Below are positions 1 through 4,617 of a stretch of DNA of 6,802 bases, piece by piece. The DNA is from an uncultured Clostridia bacterium (GTDB taxonomy: Bacteria; Bacillota; Clostridia; HGM11514). Numbering within the stretch: position 1 is the first letter of the stretch; each line of letters begins with the position of its first letter. The stretch is taken from assembly GCA_902478725.1 (NCBI GenBank), contig CABSMD010000142.1, positions 1 through 6,802 on the forward strand, given 5' to 3'. Position numbers and translations under genes: made by a program. The notes under the pieces are model-generated. The model ran no database searches, was not told the DNA's origin, and saw only the letters and a program-made list of their open reading frames with translations.

Positions 1-1
1 G

Positions 2-3000
2 CTCTATATTGAGCAAAGCGGACGGTTGGAGGTTGTCTTTTTACAGGGTTACCAGCTTTCTGTTTCAATCGCAGGTGGCACGGGAGACGCGACGCTTGAC
101 GGAGCGTTGCTTGCAAATGGCGATACCGTTGCGGTGGCGGGCGGCGGCTCCCAGCTGCGTGTCGTACCGGCGGAGGGATTTCGGATTGCCAGCATCCTCT
201 TCGGCGGAAATGCGCTGGAGCTCACAGACCCCTACCTGTTTACCGGTGTGCTGACTCCTGCGGGCGATACAACCTTACAGATCACCTACCAGCTTGAAGA
301 TGACAGCGGGATCCGCCGCCAGTTTTTTGTCTCATTGGATGGCGATGATACAAACGACGGCTCCGAGGAACATCCCTTTGCAACGCTGGAACGCGCGCGC
401 GACGCAATTCGGGAATACAACGCCACCGGTGTTCTGCCAGCAGGCGGCGTGACCATCTATCTGCGCGGCGGAACCTATTACATCGGCCAGAGCTTTGCAC
501 TAAGTGAACAGGATAGCGGCACCGCGGATTCTCCGGTTACCTATCGGAACTACCCCGGTGAGAAAGTAACCCTATCCGGTGGTTTGGACATCGACTTTTC
601 CAAATTCCAGCCGGTGCAGGGCGAGATGCGGGATTTGCTTCGGAATAAAGAGGCGAGGGATAAGGTCATGGTTGCCGACCTCAGTGAGATCGGCATGGAA
701 GAGATGGCGAAGATCCCGATCAACAACCACTCCGCCCTCAAGCTTCCCCTGTTTTTGTTTGACGGCCAGGTTCTCAAGCTTTCCCAGTGGCCGAACAGCG
801 ATGTTACCAGTTCGAATTGGCCGGTCGCCCATACTGTCAACAGAGGCTTTGCGGAGCGCTATCCCGCAGACGATCCCCAAAACGGCACCGGGCTGAGCAA
901 GATCCGCTATGACAGCGACATACCGTCCACCTGGAGGCATAATCCCTCCGACATCCTCTGGCTTGGCTTTTGGCGGTTTGAATGGTACTCCGAGTATTTC
1001 TACGGTACCCACGACCCACAGGCAAAAACCGTAGAGGCGACCCACAGTCTGCTCTATGGAGTGGATGACGCACAGTTTCAAGCGAATGGGGGAATCCCAT
1101 TTAAAGTCTATAATGTATACGAAGAGATCGACGAGCCGGGCGAATGGTATATCGACCGGACGGCCAATAAAATGTATTTTTACCCTTATGAAACCGCCAA
1201 CGCCGCGCCGAAGTTCAAGATGACCCAGAAGAATTTTGATCTGGTAACCATGGTGAATACGTCTTATGTCACCCTGCGCGGGATCGAACTGACGGCGGGC
1301 AAGAAGATGGCTGTTTCCATCTCCGGCGGAACCGGAAATCTCATCGACGGATGCGATATTAATACCTTTGAGTCCATGGGCATAAGTATTTCCGGCGGTT
1401 TGGAGAATGGAATTACCAACAGCGAGATCTATGACTGCGGCACAGGCGGCGTGTTCTTAGACGGCGGGGACAGAGAAAGTATCGTCCCTGCGGGCAACTA
1501 TGTACATAACAATACCCTCCATGACTGGTCGCTGATGAAAGCCTCCTATGGTCCCGGCGTGCAGCTTGACGGCGTCGGCAATACTGTAAGCCACAATGAG
1601 TTTTACAACGCGCCCCACGCGGCCATCATCTTCAACGGTGTGGAAAATATCATGGAATACAACGTCTTCCATGACGTGGTCATGCATGCCGCCGACATGG
1701 GCGCGATCTATACCGGACGTGACCTGTCCGACCACGGCAACATCGTGCGGTATAATTATTTTTACAACATCGGCAACCAATTGGGTAGTGTCAACGCTTC
1801 AAATGCGGTGTTTACGGATGATGCAAGCTGCGACCTGGTGTGCTTCGGCAATGTGTTCGGCCAGGGGATTCAAAGCGGTGAGGCTCTGAAGGTACACGGC
1901 GGGATGAACAACATCTTCCGCAACAACCTGTTTGTGGATGTGCCTAAAATCATGTGGACGGTTAACTGGCAGGACGGCCGGTTTGAGAACTCGGTATCCA
2001 AGGGAGATGCTGGGTATGATAAGGCCGCCGAGCAAACGCTTAAAAACTCATGGGAGGAAATCAAGGGCAACCAGGCCTATTACGACCGTTGGCCGTGGCT
2101 TAAATCAATGGAGGACATGGATAGCTTTGTCTATCAGTCCAATGTGCTCGGAAACAATGTGTTTGCCTATGTAAATGAAAAGAAGGACTCCAGGCCGATT
2201 CGTATTTTGCGTGAGCTTTCGAATGCTGAGGTGCTCGCAGAACAGGAAAGCAACCTGTATTGGGAGAAAAATCCCGAAACAATAAAGGGCTATTTCAAGG
2301 ACTTTGACGGCGGCAACTTTACGCTGACCGACGAGGCGTACGAAGCCATCCGGGAGAAGATACCCGATTTTGCAGAAATCCCGTTTGAGCAGATGGGACG
2401 GCTGGATACGGTGCATACCGTACCCGCCGCCCGGCAGGTAGCCGTAACCCTTGGCGAGGGCCGGGCGCTTCACGGCGCATACCTGTTCGACGACCCGCAG
2501 CGCGACATGGAGGGAAAAACCGTTTACCGCTGGCTGCTTTCGGATACCAAGGACGGAATTTACCAACCCATAAGCGGCGCGGTCAGTAAGGATTACACCT
2601 TCACCGATGAACAGGCTGGATGCTACATCAAATTTGAGGTGACGCCGGTCAACAGCAACGGAAACAGAGGCGTTACCGTACAGTCAGAAGGTATCTGCCT
2701 GGTTAACGACGCGAAATCTTTGTCCATCATGGTTGCGGGTATGGAGAAAATGCTGGAATCCGCACAGACCGGAACCGGCCTGGGGCAGTATCCGGAGCAG
2801 GCGATTGCGGCATTTGCCGCAGCGGTACAGGCCGCAAAGGAAGCCCCGGCCGGCGGCGAATCGTCTGCCGCGGAGGAGCTTGACCGAGCCTACGAGGCGT
2901 TCAAGGAACAGCAGGTGACAACAATGACCTCCGGTCTTGCACAGGGTACGCTTACCATCCCGCAGGGGTTACGCAGGCTGGAACTGAACCTCACCGGTAT

Positions 3001-4261
3001 CAGTGGGGAGATTTTACTAAACGCCGCCGGAGGCTTGCCGGCGGGCACGATAGTGAACGCGGCCGTCAACGGTGTTGCGGTGAAGATAGAACTTCCCAAC
3101 GCTACGCCGGCGGGGACTATGACGCTGCTTAAGGCGCTTAGTGAGCCCAGCGCAGCGGTGTTTGGAGACATCTATACCTCCTTCTCGATCGGGCTGCCGG
3201 GCGGGCCGTTCCAAGTAACGGTAAGCGGCGGCGCGGGAAAGAGCGTGTTTTTGGTCAAGGATGGCAAAGCAACGGCCATCCCCGACGCGGTAAACAGCAA
3301 TGGCAACAAATCGTTTCTCCTCCAAAGCGCGGGGGAGGTGCTTGTGGCGCGGATGTATAGCCCGTCGAATGATGCGACCCTGTCTGAAATCGCTGTGGAC
3401 GGCAAAGCAATCCCCCGTTTCTCGCCCGAAAAGGAAAGCTACAGCTATACCGTGGCCGTGGACGGCACGGGGGAAGTGAGCGCAAAAGCGGCGGATGAGA
3501 ACGCTGCAATGGTGATTGAGCAGACTACCGTTCCGGGAACGGCCAGGATCACGGTGACGGCACAGGACGGGGTAACCGAAAAGGTGTATACCGTCAGGCT
3601 GTCCCGTAAGTCCGAACCCACACCGGTGGTTACGGCGCCTGTGTATACCGGACCTGCCGGTAATCAGGGCAATACGTCAACCGGGGCGGCGAATCCCGGG
3701 TTTGGACTCTTTACCGAGGATACAAAAACAGGCTTTATGGATATTGCCGGACATTGGGCTAAGGACGACATCGAAGCAATGGCGGCGAAGGGGATTGTGA
3801 GTGGCGTAACTGCGACCACCTTTGAGCCGGACCGTGCCATCACACGGGCGGAGTTTGCGACACTGATCGTAAAGGCGCTTGGGCTGACGAACAGCGCGAC
3901 GGCGGGCTTTATGGACGTACAGGATGGGGAGTGGTACGCCCCATATGTAAACGCGGCGGCGAAGGCGGGATTGATCGTAGGATCCGGCGGGTACTTCCGG
4001 CCGGACGATCTTATCACCCGGGAAGAAATGGCGGTGATTGTAGCAAAAACCTACGCCTTTGGTGGAGGCAGTGCACGCTCCGGCGGACTGGAACACTTTA
4101 CCGACACCGGCGCAATATCCGAATGGGCAAAACCCTATGTAGAAACGGTCACGGGCGCAGGACTCATCAGCGGCATGACGGCAGATACCTTTGTACCGCG
4201 GGAGAACGCTACGCGCGCGCAGGCAACTTCCCTGCTCAGGCGACTATTGGATCTGATTTAG
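2..4261 (+). CDS. Surface-anchored right-handed beta-helix protein (GH141/pectate-lyase-like) with triple SLH anchor, 5'-partial
   Basis: The reading frame is open to the left window edge and ends at TAG 4259-4261, so the true start and any signal peptide are upstream. Residue numbers count from the TTG codon at 26, which is probably internal. Residues 1-90 look like a divergent InlB-type bacterial repeat (VVPAEGF, then DTTLQITYQ). At 98-130 comes the typical beta-helix entry: FFVSLDGDDTNDGS, then PFATLERARDAI. Residues 140-790 form the helix, with LWLGFWRFEWYSEYFYG at 311-327, PGEWYIDR at 371-378 and Asn-ladder rungs at 438-638, including GAIYTGRDLSDHGNI. This resembles GH141-like and related glycan-active beta-helix proteins. 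Asp558 and Asp598/599 are conserved-looking acidic candidates, but catalytic residues are not assigned. An Ig-like module (about 792-892), a FIVAR-like helical module (895-965), an unassigned beta-rich module (966-1112), a cadherin-like sandwich (1114-1195), a Thr/Pro/Gly linker and three SLH domains follow. Role inferred: wall-bound polysaccharide degradation or binding. Module order is solid; enzymatic activity is less certain. Confidence 0.88.
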   Translation, partial: LYIEQSGRLEVVFLQGYQLSVSIAGGTGDATLDGALLANGDTVAVAGGGSQLRVVPAEGFRIASILFGGNALELTDPYLFTGVLTPAGDTTLQITYQLEDDSGIRRQFFVSLDGDDTNDGSEEHPFATLERARDAIREYNATGVLPAGGVTIYLRGGTYYIGQSFALSEQDSGTADSPVTYRNYPGEKVTLSGGLDIDFSKFQPVQGEMRDLLRNKEARDKVMVADLSEIGMEEMAKIPINNHSALKLPLFLFDGQVLKLSQWPNSDVTSSNWPVAHTVNRGFAERYPADDPQNGTGLSKIRYDSDIPSTWRHNPSDILWLGFWRFEWYSEYFYGTHDPQAKTVEATHSLLYGVDDAQFQANGGIPFKVYNVYEEIDEPGEWYIDRTANKMYFYPYETANAAPKFKMTQKNFDLVTMVNTSYVTLRGIELTAGKKMAVSISGGTGNLIDGCDINTFESMGISISGGLENGITNSEIYDCGTGGVFLDGGDRESIVPAGNYVHNNTLHDWSLMKASYGPGVQLDGVGNTVSHNEFYNAPHAAIIFNGVENIMEYNVFHDVVMHAADMGAIYTGRDLSDHGNIVRYNYFYNIGNQLGSVNASNAVFTDDASCDLVCFGNVFGQGIQSGEALKVHGGMNNIFRNNLFVDVPKIMWTVNWQDGRFENSVSKGDAGYDKAAEQTLKNSWEEIKGNQAYYDRWPWLKSMEDMDSFVYQSNVLGNNVFAYVNEKKDSRPIRILRELSNAEVLAEQESNLYWEKNPETIKGYFKDFDGGNFTLTDEAYEAIREKIPDFAEIPFEQMGRLDTVHTVPAARQVAVTLGEGRALHGAYLFDDPQRDMEGKTVYRWLLSDTKDGIYQPISGAVSKDYTFTDEQAGCYIKFEVTPVNSNGNRGVTVQSEGICLVNDAKSLSIMVAGMEKMLESAQTGTGLGQYPEQAIAAFAAAVQAAKEAPAGGESSAAEELDRAYEAFKEQQVTTMTSGLAQGTLTIPQGLRRLELNLTGISGEILLNAAGGLPAGTIVNAAVNGVAVKIELPNATPAGTMTLLKALSEPSAAVFGDIYTSFSIGLPGGPFQVTVSGGAGKSVFLVKDGKATAIPDAVNSNGNKSFLLQSAGEVLVARMYSPSNDATLSEIAVDGKAIPRFSPEKESYSYTVAVDGTGEVSAKAADENAAMVIEQTTVPGTARITVTAQDGVTEKVYTVRLSRKSEPTPVVTAPVYTGPAGNQGNTSTGAANPGFGLFTEDTKTGFMDIAGHWAKDDIEAMAAKGIVSGVTATTFEPDRAITRAEFATLIVKALGLTNSATAGFMDVQDGEWYAPYVNAAAKAGLIVGSGGYFRPDDLITREEMAVIVAKTYAFGGGSARSGGLEHFTDTGAISEWAKPYVETVTGAGLISGMTADTFVPRENATRAQATSLLRRLLDLI
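3731..4258 (+). repeat. Three tandem S-layer homology (SLH) domains, C-terminal cell-wall anchor
   Basis: Three SLH units are visible in the translated C-terminus. SLH1 (about 3731-3886) opens GFMDIAGHWAKDDIEAMA and closes ITRAEFATLIVKAL. SLH2 (about 3905-4060) opens GFMDVQDGEWYAPYVNAA and closes ITREEMAVIVAKTY. SLH3 (about 4094-4258) opens HFTDTGAISEWAKPYV and closes ATRAQATSLLRRLL, two residues before the end of the protein. SLH triplets bind pyruvylated secondary cell-wall polysaccharide in Gram-positive bacteria, so the protein should be held non-covalently at the surface. The TRAE-type motif is TRAE, TREE and TRAQ in the three units; all lie within the usual family variation. Confidence 0.95.
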
Positions 4262-4285
4262 TTTCTTCCATCTCCTTTTTTATAA

Positions 4286-4320
4286 AAACGACGGGAACAG
4301 GAAATCTGTTCCCGTCGTTT
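4286..4320 (+). terminator. Rho-independent terminator of the beta-helix/SLH gene
   Basis: A perfect 15-bp inverted repeat has its left arm AAACGACGGGAACAG at 4286-4300, loop GAAAT at 4301-4305 and right arm CTGTTCCCGTCGTTT at 4306-4320. It begins 25 bases after the TAG stop. The right arm ends in TTT and continues into the T-rich GTTCTATTCTT. The left arm is preceded by an A run and, further out, by TTTTTTATA, so the hairpin also has a U-tract when read on the minus strand and could act in both directions. Confidence 0.93.
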
Positions 4321-4463
4321 GTTCTATTCTTCAGAACACCCGTGAGAATTCGCAGCTGCAGAGGTTGCTTTGCACCCGTTTTGCCTAAAATGTACAACGA
4401 AAATTTCAAAAAATTTTTATTGAATAATACCAATTTTATAAACATATGGTCTGTAAAATCATG

Positions 4464-4476
4464 AATTTTTAAAAAA
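4464..4476 (+). promoter_or_regulatory. A/T-rich UP-like element
   Basis: The run AATTTTTAAAAAA lies directly upstream of the predicted -35 box, at about -52 to -40 from the predicted transcription start. This is where the alpha-subunit C-terminal domain of RNA polymerase contacts UP elements. A second A/T-tract group lies at about 4398-4437. The assignment rests on position and composition alone. Confidence 0.5.
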
Positions 4477-4480
4477 CATA

Positions 4481-4509
4481 TTGCTTTTGTATAAAACCGA
4501 TGATATAAT
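4481..4509 (+). promoter_or_regulatory. Vegetative (sigma-A type) promoter for the solute-binding protein gene
   Basis: The -35 box is TTGCTT at 4481-4486 and the -10 box is a perfect TATAAT at 4504-4509, separated by 17 bases. The predicted transcription start is near 4516, about 100 bases upstream of the chosen start codon. The -35 box matches the consensus only at TTG, so the promoter may depend on the UP-like element or on an activator. A weaker alternative lies at 4549-4577 (TTGCCT, 17 bases, TATATA). Confidence 0.7.
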
Positions 4510-4523
4510 AATCTTGATCTTGT

Positions 4524-4534
4524 GCTAAATTAGC
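4524..4534. promoter_or_regulatory. Short palindrome just downstream of the predicted transcription start, possible operator
   Basis: GCTAA-A-TTAGC is a perfect 5-bp inverted repeat around a single central base. It sits roughly +9 to +19 from the predicted transcription start, where a repressor would block elongation or open-complex formation. It is not recognised as the site of a particular regulator family, and such a short palindrome can arise by chance in AT-rich DNA. Confidence 0.3.
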
Positions 4535-4604
4535 CATTTACAGATATCTTGCCTAGGAATTATTCATATCATATATAGTAGAATGCTTTGTTATCTTTAT
4601 TCAT

Positions 4605-4611
4605 GGGGGTG
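4605..4611 (+). promoter_or_regulatory. Ribosome binding site that selects the TTG start at 4618
   Basis: GGGGGTG pairs along its whole length with the 16S anti-Shine-Dalgarno CACCTCC if one G-U wobble is allowed. It lies 6 bases before TTG 4618, which is ideal spacing. Two other in-frame starts, ATG 4603 and GTG 4609, overlap this site and have no purine-rich motif upstream, so TTG is preferred. Confidence 0.8.
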
Positions 4612-4617
4612 TATTTT

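Larger units (their letters stand above)
4262..4617. other. Intergenic region of 356 bases: terminator, AT-rich stretch, promoter and leader
   Basis: No credible gene lies here. The left end holds the terminator of the upstream gene. Positions 4321-4385 are mixed in composition with no recognised element, only a small GTTCT/AGAAC inverted repeat at 4321-4337. From about 4390 to 4480 the DNA is strongly AT-rich with runs of A and T, and it leads into the promoter at 4481-4509. The stretch 4516-4617 is the predicted leader of the downstream gene. The terminator and the separate promoter show that the two large genes are independent transcription units. Confidence 0.85.

Noticed and set aside
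26..28. TTG at 26 as the start of the beta-helix/SLH gene
   Set aside because: The same frame stays open to the window edge (LYIEQSGR precedes it), there is no Shine-Dalgarno in front of it, and the sequence after it is the middle of a beta-rich module without a signal peptide. The gene is simply cut by the window.
572..1081. Minus-strand open frame of 169 codons opposite the beta-helix gene
   Set aside because: It lies wholly inside the confident beta-helix coding sequence and shows no domain. Long antisense frames are expected in moderately GC-rich genes.
3931..4464. Plus-strand open frame overlapping the SLH end and running through the terminator
   Set aside because: It overlaps SLH2 and SLH3 in another frame, reads through the terminator hairpin and ends in AT-rich noncoding DNA. 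Its composition is Arg-rich and unlike a real protein.
4603..4605. ATG at 4603 as the start of the solute-binding protein
   Set aside because: It is in frame and would still yield a signal peptide, but nothing upstream resembles a Shine-Dalgarno, while the GGGGGTG overlapping it is ideally placed for TTG 4618. It remains a minor alternative.
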